Part shown: piece after piece, positions 43,317 to 51,814 of the stretch | Numbering within the stretch: the stretch's first letter is position 1 | Layout of the letters: each line of letters starts with the position of its first letter | Origin: Ulvibacterium sp965228935 | Lineage (GTDB): Bacteria > Bacteroidota > Bacteroidia > Flavobacteriales > Flavobacteriaceae | Assembly: GCF_965228935.1 (NCBI RefSeq) | Contig: NZ_OZ245846.1 | Span: 992,001 to 1,056,000, forward strand | Direction of reading: 5' to 3' | Length of the DNA stretch: 64,000 bases | Notes under the pieces: model-generated | Database searches by the model: none | Told to the model about the DNA's origin: nothing | What the model saw: the letters and a program-made list of their open reading frames with translations, nothing else | Position numbers and translations under genes: made by a program

Positions 43317-44531
43317 TTAGAGCAACATGGATTTTGCCCGTCGAACACCTTCCACCAAAACATCGACTTCTTCCTTGGTATTGTAAAAGCTAAAGCTGGC
43401 GCGTACCGTTCCCGGAATCTTGTAAAAATCCATTATGGGTTGGGCGCAGTGATGCCCCGTGCGTACTGCAATGCCCAATTTATCCAAAATGGTTCCTATG
43501 TCATAGGGATGAATGCCCTCAATATTAAAGGAAATTACGGAAGTCTTATTCTTGGCGGTGCCATAAATTCTGAGGCCATCGATTTCCAATAATTTCTGGG
43601 TAGCGTAATCCAATAGTTCGTTTTCGTATTCAGCTATGGCCTCAAGTCCAATGGCATTCATGTAGTCCAAAGCTGCCCCAAAAGCAATTCCGCCACAAAT
43701 GTTTGGGGTTCCTGCCTCAAATTTGTGGGGCAAATCAGCATAGGTAGTCTTTTCAAAAGTAACTTCGGCTATCATTTCCCCACCCCCTTGATACGGAGGC
43801 AGGGCATTGAGCCATTTTTCTTTTCCGTATAACATGCCCACTCCTGTAGGCCCGCACATCTTATGGGCGGAGACCGTGTAGAAATCTACGTTCAGCTCCT
43901 GAAGATTCGCCTTGATATGTGGAGCTGCCTGAGCACCATCGATCAAAACTGCGGCTCCTACTTCATGTGCCTTATCAATGATTTCCTGAATCGGGTTAAT
44001 GGTTCCCAAAGCATTGGAAACATGGTTGCAAAATACGAGCTTGGTCCTGTCCGAAAGCAATTGTTCATATGCGTCCATTTCCAATTCCCCGTCCAGGCTC
44101 ATAGGGATTACCCTTAGAACCGCCCCCGTTCTTTCGGCCAGCATTTGCCACGGTACAATATTGGAATGGTGTTCCATGGCCGAAACCAGTATTTCATCCC
44201 CTTGCCTTAAAAACGAGGAAAATCCGTTGGCTACTAAATTTATGGCATGGGTGGTTCCGGACGTAAAAATAATCTCATGGGCCTTGGCGATTTTAAAATG
44301 CTCCTGAATCTTTTTTCGTGCCTCTTCATACTTGTCCGTAGCTTCCTGGGACAATGCATGTACCCCTCTATGAATGTTGGCATTGTAGTTGCCATAATAC
44401 GCTACAATAACATCGATTACCTGTTGGGGGGTCTGCGAAGTGGCCGCATTATCCAAATACACCAAGGGTTTGCCATTGACTTTTCGGGTGAGTATGGGGA
44501 AATCGCCTCGGATTTTTTTTACATCGAACAT
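43317..44531 (-). CDS. sufS: Cysteine desulfurase SufS
   Basis: The 404-residue PLP-dependent group II cysteine desulfurase provides sulfur for Fe-S assembly. The PLP lysine is K224 in YTVSAHKMCGPTG, and the persulfide-forming Cys is C362 in VRTGHHCAQP. DNAATSQTP near the start and the length are typical. It lies between the inserted beta-barrel gene and sufE. Confidence 0.95.
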   Translation of the reverse strand: MFDVKKIRGDFPILTRKVNGKPLVYLDNAATSQTPQQVIDVIVAYYGNYNANIHRGVHALSQEATDKYEEARKKIQEHFKIAKAHEIIFTSGTTHAINLVANGFSSFLRQGDEILVSAMEHHSNIVPWQMLAERTGAVLRVIPMSLDGELEMDAYEQLLSDRTKLVFCNHVSNALGTINPIQEIIDKAHEVGAAVLIDGAQAAPHIKANLQELNVDFYTVSAHKMCGPTGVGMLYGKEKWLNALPPYQGGGEMIAEVTFEKTTYADLPHKFEAGTPNICGGIAFGAALDYMNAIGLEAIAEYENELLDYATQKLLEIDGLRIYGTAKNKTSVISFNIEGIHPYDIGTILDKLGIAVRTGHHCAQPIMDFYKIPGTVRASFSFYNTKEEVDVLVEGVRRAKSMLL

Positions 44532-44625
44532 AGCAATTCAGTTAAACTGTAAAGATACCTACTATTTGGAAACTTATTGGCCTACTCGGGAATGGAAGAG
44601 AAAGAATTTACAGGGAACAAGATTC

Positions 44626-45210
44626 TTAAAAACGAAATCCAACACCTAACTTAATGATATCTACATTCTCATTTATTTCAACATCAAAAGCTTCACCTCC
44701 CTGTTCAAAGGTATCCCTAATATTTAGACGAGTAAAGTCATATTGCGCCTTTACAAAAAAGCGTTTTGTGATATCGTAGGAAATCCCAAGATTCAAATTT
44801 AAACCGCCATTTGAATCACTATTGTCGGAAATAATCTCTCCATTTTCCTCGACCTCTACACCTGAATTCCATATGGAATATCCGACACCAAGGGAAGGGC
44901 GAAATCTCATTAACTTCAGTTCCGTAAAAACCCTTGGTTGTAAATAAAATGCTTCACCAACTATTTTAATATTTGAATTCCTACCATTTACATTTCGGAA
45001 AATTCCACCATTAATCCCTACGCCAATATCAAAAACCCCTAGGCTTATAAATCTGTAATTGAGACCTAAATCCAATAATCCATTATAATCCTGGAGATAA
45101 TCGTCCCCAAGCAATATTGGATAATTTGCTTCCACACCCCAATTTTTATCTTGGGAAATTGCTTGTAGGGATAAAAGTAATAAAAGACCTAAGAGTAATT
45201 TTTTTGTCAT
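44626..45210 (-). CDS. Outer-membrane beta-barrel protein inserted in the suf cluster
   Basis: This 194-residue protein has a signal peptide (about 1-19, ending QAIS) and eight or so amphipathic strands, ending in Phe (LGVGFRF), as in small OmpW/OmpA-like barrels. It lies between sufD and sufS with gaps of 135 and 94 bp, and is absent from the usual flavobacterial suf order. Codon use looks more AT-rich than the neighbouring suf genes. A role in Fe-S assembly is unlikely; acquisition by insertion is more plausible. Confidence 0.75.
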   Translation of the reverse strand: MTKKLLLGLLLLLSLQAISQDKNWGVEANYPILLGDDYLQDYNGLLDLGLNYRFISLGVFDIGVGINGGIFRNVNGRNSNIKIVGEAFYLQPRVFTELKLMRFRPSLGVGYSIWNSGVEVEENGEIISDNSDSNGGLNLNLGISYDITKRFFVKAQYDFTRLNIRDTFEQGGEAFDVEINENVDIIKLGVGFRF

Positions 45211-45345
45211 TTTGCTTGTTTTTTGATTAGAAAATTTTCTATGTCGCTAAACTAGCAGAAATGACATGTCCGAAAATATAAGGTCCTGTTAATTCAATAC
45301 GAACATCCGTTAAACCTAACTTAATAAATCCTTAAAATCGATAAT

Positions 45346-46662
45346 CTAAAGATCAAATCCCAAATTAACCCCTAATTTATTGGCAATAAGTTTGTTGATC
45401 CTGGTCTTCAGCTCAGGAATCCGTACGCTTTCCAGAACATTATTGGCAAAGGCATACATCAATAAGGCCCTGGCTTCCTTTTTGGGAATACCCCGGGATT
45501 GTAGATAAAAAAGTGCCTCCTCGTCCAACTGGCCAATAGTACAACCATGCGAACATTTTACGTCGTCCGCGAAAATCTCTAACTGGGGTTTTGTGTTGAT
45601 AGTGGCCCTGTCACTGATCAGGATATTATTATTTTGCTGAAAGGCATTTGTCTTTTGGGCTATCTTATCCACAATAATCTTTCCGTTAAACACGCCGGTA
45701 GAACTCTCCCCGTAAATGCCTTTGTAATCTTGATGACTTTCGCAATTCGGTTCTATATGATGTACCAAGGTATGATGGTCCACATGCTGCTTTTCTCCCA
45801 ATATGGTGACCCCCTTCATGGTAGAGTCTATATATTCTCCGTTCTGATAGAAGTTAAGGTTATTCCTTGTCAACTTCCCCCCAAAGGAAAAGGTATGTAC
45901 CTTAACCACGCTCTTATCCTTTTGATCGATATAGGTATTATCTATCAACGAAGAAGAAGCCGTATCGTTCTGTACCTTGTAATAATCAACAATAGCATTT
46001 TCCGCGGCAAAAATCTCCGTAACACAATTGGTCAACACTTCATTACTGGTTAAGCTCTGATGCCGTTCTATAACCTGCAATTCGGCGTTCTCCTCCACCA
46101 CGATCAAATTCCGTGGTTGCAACATCAATGAAGCTTCGTTCCCGGTGGCAAAATGCACGATCTCTACCGGTTTTTTGGGCATTTTGTTCTTTGGAATATA
46201 AATATAAGCCCCCTCCCTGCTGAACGCCGTATTCAAGGTAGTCAGGGATTCGTCGTTGGACGCCACTTTGTTGAAGTAAACATCGATTACCGGCTTGTAC
46301 ATAGGCTTGGTAAGGGCAGAACTCATTAAACAAATATCCACGCCATCATGTGTGGTCTCGGATAAAAAGGAGCTATAAATACCATCTACAAATACTATTT
46401 TGTAGGTATCCATTTCGTGTAGGAAATACTTTTTAACATCCTTATATTCCAAGGCACTGACTTCCTTGGGAAAAATGCTGAAGTTCACCTTTTGAAGGCT
46501 ATTCAACGAGGTATATTTCCAAGCTTCCAGCTTCTTGTTCGGGAATCCCTTCGTCTCAAAATTCTTCATTGCCTCAACACGAACATCATGAACAGGATGA
46601 TCAATATCCACATTGCTTTCGAAAGCCATGAAGGATGATATGAGTTTATCTTTTAAATCCAT
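45346..46662 (-). CDS. sufD: SufD, Fe-S scaffold complex subunit
   Basis: The 438-residue SufD paralogue of SufB forms the SufBC2D scaffold. The beta-helix core carries DHHTLVHHIEPNCESHQDYKG and a C-terminal SHGCTIGQLDEEALFYLQSR, conserved in SufB/SufD proteins. The sequence EAWKYTSLNSL near the start is typical. It follows sufC by 79 bp. Confidence 0.94.
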   Translation of the reverse strand: MDLKDKLISSFMAFESNVDIDHPVHDVRVEAMKNFETKGFPNKKLEAWKYTSLNSLQKVNFSIFPKEVSALEYKDVKKYFLHEMDTYKIVFVDGIYSSFLSETTHDGVDICLMSSALTKPMYKPVIDVYFNKVASNDESLTTLNTAFSREGAYIYIPKNKMPKKPVEIVHFATGNEASLMLQPRNLIVVEENAELQVIERHQSLTSNEVLTNCVTEIFAAENAIVDYYKVQNDTASSSLIDNTYIDQKDKSVVKVHTFSFGGKLTRNNLNFYQNGEYIDSTMKGVTILGEKQHVDHHTLVHHIEPNCESHQDYKGIYGESSTGVFNGKIIVDKIAQKTNAFQQNNNILISDRATINTKPQLEIFADDVKCSHGCTIGQLDEEALFYLQSRGIPKKEARALLMYAFANNVLESVRIPELKTRINKLIANKLGVNLGFDL

Positions 46663-46741
46663 TTTTTAGTATTCAGTAAATAGTATTCGGTATTTGGTAA
46701 GCTATGTATCTAACTTCCGGCCAACTTCTTACAGATTACAA

Positions 46742-47494
46742 TTAAACCACAGCTTCGTTTTTGATCCAATCGTATCCTTTTTCTTCCAACTCCAAGGCCA
46801 GTTCCTTGGGACCGGACTTTACAATCTTTCCTTCATGGAGTACATGTACAAAATCCGGTACAATGTATTCCAATAGACGCTGGTAGTGGGTAATGACGAT
46901 AACCGCATTTTCCTTACTTCTCAACTTATTTACACCATTCGCCACGATACGAAGTGCATCGATGTCCAAACCGGAATCCGTTTCGTCCAGAATGGCCAGT
47001 TTGGGCTCCAACATCGCCATTTGGAAGATTTCATTCCTTTTCTTTTCACCTCCCGAGAAACCTTCGTTCAAGGATCTGGACAAGAACTTTCGATCTATAT
47101 CCAGAAGTTCCGACTTCTCACGGATCAGTTTCAACATTTGATTGGCGGGCATCTCCTCCAAGCCCTTTGCTTTTCTGGATTCGTTAATCGCCGTTTTCAT
47201 GAAGTTAGTAACGGTTACCCCTGGAATTTCAACAGGATATTGAAAAGACATAAAAATTCCTTTGTGGGCACGTTCTTCAGGAGCATAGTCCTCCAAATCC
47301 TCCCCATCCAAAGCTACGGTGCCTTCGGTAACCTCAAATTCCTCCTTGCCTGCAATCACTGCTGCCAAGGTACTTTTACCGGAACCGTTGGGGCCCATTA
47401 TGGCATGTACTTCCCCCGCATTTACCTCGAGGTTGATGCCATTCAATATTTCATTTCCTTCTACACCTGCATGCAGGTTACTTATCTTTAGCAT
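46742..47494 (-). CDS. sufC: SufC, Fe-S assembly ATPase
   Basis: The 250-residue ABC-type ATPase energises the SufBC2D scaffold. The Walker A motif is GPNGSGKST (34-42), the signature is FSGGEKKRNE, and the Walker B region is LAILDETDSGLD. It is the best-conserved suf gene here. It starts 12 bp after the inserted metallo-hydrolase gene, so the two are likely co-transcribed. Confidence 0.96.
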   Translation of the reverse strand: MLKISNLHAGVEGNEILNGINLEVNAGEVHAIMGPNGSGKSTLAAVIAGKEEFEVTEGTVALDGEDLEDYAPEERAHKGIFMSFQYPVEIPGVTVTNFMKTAINESRKAKGLEEMPANQMLKLIREKSELLDIDRKFLSRSLNEGFSGGEKKRNEIFQMAMLEPKLAILDETDSGLDIDALRIVANGVNKLRSKENAVIVITHYQRLLEYIVPDFVHVLHEGKIVKSGPKELALELEEKGYDWIKNEAVV

Positions 47495-47506
47495 AGTTAT
47501 TTCAAT

Positions 47507-48382
47507 TTATTTCAAATATTCTGGTGCCTTAGGCATCTCATTAAAGTCTTTTTTGGAATGTTGTAAATATACCTTGGCCTTTTTCTCCTCGGCAAACGCC
47601 TCAAAGGCATCCATACTGGCCCTGGTCTTGGATATATCATGATTGAAAATAGGGACTCTTTTAAACTTTCTATTATCGGAAAAATGATAGAGATCTCCTG
47701 TTAAGAGCAAGGGGCCGTGGTCTGCTAAGTCTACGTACAATACCTGATGGCCCGGGGTATGGCCCGGCATAAACTTTATAATTACACTACCGTCCCCAAA
47801 CACATCAAAATCACCCTTTAGCTTCTTAATACGGGTCAATCCTTTGATAGCATTGTAGCTATCCGCATTGTTTTTCCGGGTTTCCTTACTGGTTATAAAA
47901 TCATATTCCGCTTCTTGAACCAACCAGGTCGACTCCTTAAAAACATTGGCATGACCACTATGGTCAAAATGGGTGTGGGACAATGCTATATATTTAAAAT
48001 CTTCCGGAGTTAACCCGATACTTTTCAGTTGATTGATTACGGAATCCTTTCTGGAAACCGTAAATGCCCCGTCGGGAGAGGTATAGGGTTCCTTAAGCCC
48101 GACCAGATTCTCAGGAAGGCCTGCATCCCACATTAAATTCCCATCCGGATGGCTGATAACATAAAACGCATCCGCGAATTCCGTACTTTGTCCTTCATAG
48201 GTGCCATCCTGCGAAAAAAGTCCCAGCTTATTTACCTGTACGGTACCCCCGTCAAAAACATAAAGCTTTATTTCCGGTATTGATGTCTCAAAGTCGGATG
48301 AATCGGTATGGGCCATTTCCTTTTTTTGCTCCTTACAGGCAATCAAGGCTAACCCCAATACAATTATTAAAAGCTTTTTCAT
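47507..48382 (-). CDS. Metallo-beta-lactamase fold lipoprotein, AHL-lactonase-like, inside the suf operon
   Basis: The product has 291 residues and a lipoprotein leader (IVLGLALIACKEQ). The metal-binding signature is LSHTHFDHSGHA (HxHxDH), followed by FMPGHTPGHQ and a TGD motif. The IKLYVFDGGTVQV start resembles N-acyl-homoserine lactonase-like hydrolases. It sits between sufB and sufC, where related genomes usually have none. A longer frame starts at 48409; ATG 48382 gives the proper lipoprotein leader. The substrate is unknown, and being exported it cannot act directly with cytosolic SufBCD. Confidence 0.87.
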   Translation of the reverse strand: MKKLLIIVLGLALIACKEQKKEMAHTDSSDFETSIPEIKLYVFDGGTVQVNKLGLFSQDGTYEGQSTEFADAFYVISHPDGNLMWDAGLPENLVGLKEPYTSPDGAFTVSRKDSVINQLKSIGLTPEDFKYIALSHTHFDHSGHANVFKESTWLVQEAEYDFITSKETRKNNADSYNAIKGLTRIKKLKGDFDVFGDGSVIIKFMPGHTPGHQVLYVDLADHGPLLLTGDLYHFSDNRKFKRVPIFNHDISKTRASMDAFEAFAEEKKAKVYLQHSKKDFNEMPKAPEYLK

Positions 48383-48452
48383 TTTTATACTGTCCTTAGG
48401 GGAAGTCAAAACCCCAAAACCCCCATCAAAAAAGGGAGATAATCAAAATATC

Positions 48453-49898
48453 CTATCCTACGGACCCTTCTAAACTTATTTCCAGCAATTTTTGGGCCTC
48501 TACGGCGAATTCCATCGGTAATTTGTTCAATACCTCCTTACTGAAACCATTTACGATTAGGGCGATGGCCTTTTCCGTGTCAATGCCCCTTTGGTTACAG
48601 TAAAAGATTTGATCCTCTCCGATTTTACTTGTAGTGGCCTCGTGCTCTATCTGGGCCGATTTATTCTTGGCCTCGATGTAGGGAAAGGTATGGGCACCAC
48701 ACTCATTGCCCATCAAAAGGGAATCGCACTGCGAAAAATTCCGTGCATTTTCCGCCCTACTATTTACCTGTACCAAACCTCTATAACTGTTCTGCGATTG
48801 CCCTGCTGAGATACCCTTGGATATAATAGTACTTCGGGTATTCTTGCCCAAATGTACCATTTTTGTTCCGGTATCCGCCTGTTGAAAATTATTGGTCACG
48901 GCAATGGAATAAAACTCTCCAATGGAATTATTCCCTTTCAGAACACAGGAAGGATATTTCCAGGTTATGGCGGAACCTGTCTCTACTTGGGTCCAGGAAA
49001 TCTTAGCGTTATTTTCACATAATCCTCTTTTGGTCACAAAATTGTAGACGCCTCCTTTACCCTCCTTATCCCCGGGAAACCAATTTTGTACCGTTGAGTA
49101 TTTTATTTCGGCATTGTCCAATGCGATAAGCTCAACAACGGCTGCATGCAATTGGTTTTCATCACGGGACGGAGCGGTACAACCTTCCAGATAACTAACA
49201 TAACTACCCTCGTCCGCTATGACCAAAGTCCGTTCGAACTGGCCTGTGCCCGCCTGATTTATCCGAAAATATGTAGAGAGTTCCATGGGGCATTTTACCC
49301 CTTTGGGGATGTAGCAGAAACTCCCGTCCGAAAATACCGCCGAGTTTAGGGCCGCATAAAAGTTATCTTTTTGGGGAACGACCGTGCCTATGTATTTCTT
49401 GACGAGTTCCGGATGTTCCTGTATGGCCTCCGAAATGGAACAAAAAATAATGCCCTTTTCTGCTAGGGTCTTTTTAAAGGTAGTGGCCACGGAAACGGAG
49501 TCCATAACGATATCTACCGCAACACCCGCCAACTTTTTCTGTTCGTCAAGGGAAATCCCCAATTTTTTAAAAGTCTCCAATAATTCGGGATCTACCTCGT
49601 CCAAACTGTTGTATTTGGGTTTTTTATTCGGTGCCGAATAATAGGATATGTCCTGAAACTCAGGTTTTTTGTAGTGAATGTTGGCCCATTCAGGTTCAAC
49701 CATTTCCTTCCAGTACCGATAAGATTCCAAACGCCATTCCGTCATCCAGTCGGGTTCTTCCTTTTTCTTGGAAATAGCTATTACGATTTCCTCGCTAAGA
49801 CCCTTGGGAAGGGTATCCGATTCAATATCCGTATAGAAACCATACTCGTATTCCTTGGTTTCCAGTTCTTTTTTTAATTCCTCTTCAGTATATGCCAT
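48453..49898 (-). CDS. sufB: SufB, Fe-S scaffold complex subunit
   Basis: The 481-residue protein is the main scaffold on which Fe-S clusters form. It shows the SufB hallmarks VVPQKDNFYAALNSAVFSDG, GTGQFERTLVIADEGS, YLEGCTAPSRDENQLHAAVV and QIEHEATTSKIGEDQIFY. Length and motif order are normal. It follows sufA by 57 bp and is separated from sufC by the inserted hydrolase gene. Confidence 0.96.
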   Translation of the reverse strand: MAYTEEELKKELETKEYEYGFYTDIESDTLPKGLSEEIVIAISKKKEEPDWMTEWRLESYRYWKEMVEPEWANIHYKKPEFQDISYYSAPNKKPKYNSLDEVDPELLETFKKLGISLDEQKKLAGVAVDIVMDSVSVATTFKKTLAEKGIIFCSISEAIQEHPELVKKYIGTVVPQKDNFYAALNSAVFSDGSFCYIPKGVKCPMELSTYFRINQAGTGQFERTLVIADEGSYVSYLEGCTAPSRDENQLHAAVVELIALDNAEIKYSTVQNWFPGDKEGKGGVYNFVTKRGLCENNAKISWTQVETGSAITWKYPSCVLKGNNSIGEFYSIAVTNNFQQADTGTKMVHLGKNTRSTIISKGISAGQSQNSYRGLVQVNSRAENARNFSQCDSLLMGNECGAHTFPYIEAKNKSAQIEHEATTSKIGEDQIFYCNQRGIDTEKAIALIVNGFSKEVLNKLPMEFAVEAQKLLEISLEGSVG

Positions 49899-49955
49899 TT
49901 TTTTCGATTAGTTAGTTTGGAAATGCTTCGATTTGAAGATTATCCCATCTTCAAA

Positions 49956-50285
49956 TTAGAGTGAAAAACTCTCACCACATCCACAGGTTCTTTGGGCGTT
50001 GGGATTGTTGAATACAAAGCCCTTGCCGTTTAATCCTCCTGAATATTCCAAGGTAGTACCCACGAGATACAGAAAACTCTTTTTATCCACAATGATGCGA
50101 ACATCGTTATCCTCAAAAACCTTATCGGCTTCATCTACCTTATTATCAAAATTCAATTCATAGGACAAACCGCTACAACCTCCGCTTTTTACGCCCACGC
50201 GAACATAGTCCTTGGAAGCATCAAAACCTTCCTCTGTCATTAAAGTGACAACTTTTTGCTTGGCCGTTTCCGATACTTGAATCAT
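49956..50285 (-). CDS. sufA: HesB/IscA-type Fe-S assembly protein
   Basis: This 109-residue A-type carrier transfers Fe-S clusters to target proteins. The three ligand cysteines are C37 (KSGGCSGLS), C101 and C103 (RTCGCGESF). It is the first gene of the suf operon, directly behind a -7 box and an operator-like palindrome. The symbol follows its operon context; IscA or ErpA are equivalent names by sequence. Confidence 0.93.
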   Translation of the reverse strand: MIQVSETAKQKVVTLMTEEGFDASKDYVRVGVKSGGCSGLSYELNFDNKVDEADKVFEDNDVRIIVDKKSFLYLVGTTLEYSGGLNGKGFVFNNPNAQRTCGCGESFSL

Positions 50286-50289
50286 ATCT

Positions 50290-50310
50290 TAATTGGATTT
50301 ATTCTAAATA
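50290..50310 (-). promoter_or_regulatory. Candidate iron-regulator operator of the suf operon (site 3)
   Basis: On the minus strand the left arm reads TATTTAGAAT and the right arm ATCCAATTA. It matches 18 of 21 positions of the siderophore receptor site and lies 6 bp after the -7 box, almost the same position as there, and 4 bp before the sufA ATG. The right half is less symmetric than in the araC site. Confidence 0.6.
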
Positions 50311-50316
50311 GTTAAA

Positions 50317-50324
50317 CAAATATA
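50317..50324 (-). promoter_or_regulatory. -7 element of the suf operon
   Basis: On the minus strand this reads TATATTTG, identical to the -7 box of the siderophore receptor operon. No TTG lies at the -33 position. Confidence 0.65.
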
Positions 50325-50419
50325 AGTTATCGTGGGGTTTTTACCACATTTCCTAACATTATTATAACGTATAAAAGTATAAGATTAACTTATGGGATAA
50401 ACCTACTTGGAAAAGAAAA

Positions 50420-51781
50420 TTACTTGATTTTAATTAAGACCAAGTCTGTCTTTCCCTTACCTTGAAGTTCTAGGAAGCCAGGGTCGTCCATCTCTCCGAC
50501 CAGGAGAATCCCTCCATCCTGACTTTGAAGGGCATCAAATCCAAAGTCCAATCCGGCCCCTCCATAACTATCTTGCCAAATCAGAGTACCATCGGCATCG
50601 GTCTTAATGACCCAAATATCATTTTCTCCATTATTCCCAGTGAGGTCGGTATCCGAGCTTTTGGAGTTTCCGGAGATTATAAATCCCCCGTCCCTCGCCA
50701 AACTTATATTTTCGGCGGCATCGAATTGGGAACCTCCAAAAGTTTTTTCCCACAACAAATTTCCGGAATCATCAATTTTTATCATCCAAACATCGGATTC
50801 CCCGTTATTTTGGGAAACATCGGTATCGGTACTAAAGGTATGTCCCGTAATTATGTAATCCCCGTCTTCGGTTTTTACAATGTCCCGTGAAACTTCAATT
50901 CCAGTACCCCCAAATGAACGTTCCCAAGCCAAATTGCCCTGGGCGTTGATTTTTAGCACCCAGAAATCATAGCTGCCCTTAGTATTGGAGATATCAAAAT
51001 CATCACTTTCCGAAAACCCGGCCATAACAAAGCCGCCATCATCCGCCTGCACCACTGCGTGGGCCCTATCATTATTGGTTCCCCCAAAATATCTTCGCCA
51101 CTCTATGTTGCCTTGTGCATCGATCTTGGTTCCCCAAAACTCTCCTACACCATGCCGTGTAAGGGAATAGCCCTTTTCCTCATATCCATCCGCCCTTGCC
51201 GCCGTAATGTCCAAAAAACCAATAAAAAAATACCCTCCATCACTGGTCTGCAATACGTCATAGGAATGATCATGCCCGGAAAATCCATAACTCTGTTCCC
51301 ACTCAATATTTCCCGTAGCATCCAACTTAACGATCCAATTGTCATGAAAACCTTCATTGTTACTTCCATCCCCATCGCTGCTCATGGCGTAGCCGGTGAT
51401 GACATAACCGCCGTCCATGGTCTGCACCACGCATTGCCCTCTATCATCCATACTGCCTCCATAGGTTTTGCTCCATTGCAAATTGCCGTCGACATCCAAT
51501 TTCAACAACCAATAATCGTTTACCTCCAAAGTTTTGTCCGCAAGATCCCCATCGATACTATTGGTGTATCCCAATATGGCATAGCCTCCATCCGATGTGG
51601 TAATCAGGGTTCTCGGGGTGTCCTCTCCCGATCCGCCAAAACTCCTTACCCAATCAATTTTGCCCTCAAAACTATCTTCTTCCTCTGTTTCCGTGGGTCG
51701 ATTTTCCCCAAACTCATTTTCGGAGTCCGTGGAGCAGCTTATTGAGCCTATCAAAAAAAATAAAACGATTACCTTCTTCAT
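50420..51781 (-). CDS. Extracellular repeat lipoprotein
   Basis: The 453-residue lipoprotein (leader and lipobox LIGSISCSTD) contains about seven repeats of ~50-55 residues. Each has the core DGGY-ITGY...D-WI-KLD-GN--W-KSFGG, as in PQQ/delta-60-like propeller repeats. The fold is probably a beta-propeller displayed on the cell surface; the ligand is unknown. It follows the choice-of-anchor gene by 33 bp on the same strand, suggesting one transcript. Confidence 0.8.
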   Translation of the reverse strand: MKKVIVLFFLIGSISCSTDSENEFGENRPTETEEEDSFEGKIDWVRSFGGSGEDTPRTLITTSDGGYAILGYTNSIDGDLADKTLEVNDYWLLKLDVDGNLQWSKTYGGSMDDRGQCVVQTMDGGYVITGYAMSSDGDGSNNEGFHDNWIVKLDATGNIEWEQSYGFSGHDHSYDVLQTSDGGYFFIGFLDITAARADGYEEKGYSLTRHGVGEFWGTKIDAQGNIEWRRYFGGTNNDRAHAVVQADDGGFVMAGFSESDDFDISNTKGSYDFWVLKINAQGNLAWERSFGGTGIEVSRDIVKTEDGDYIITGHTFSTDTDVSQNNGESDVWMIKIDDSGNLLWEKTFGGSQFDAAENISLARDGGFIISGNSKSSDTDLTGNNGENDIWVIKTDADGTLIWQDSYGGAGLDFGFDALQSQDGGILLVGEMDDPGFLELQGKGKTDLVLIKIK

Positions 51782-51814
51782 TACTATCTGTTTTCAAGAC
51801 TTGGGGTAACTATT

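Noticed and set aside
46886..47491. A 201-codon open frame on the plus strand
   Set aside because: It is antisense to sufC, whose Walker motifs are unmistakable; the frame has no recognisable domain or upstream signal.
51059..51745. A 228-codon open frame on the plus strand
   Set aside because: It lies entirely antisense to the repeat lipoprotein gene (50420-51781), and its protein has no family pattern; the repeats of the real gene keep the opposite frame open.
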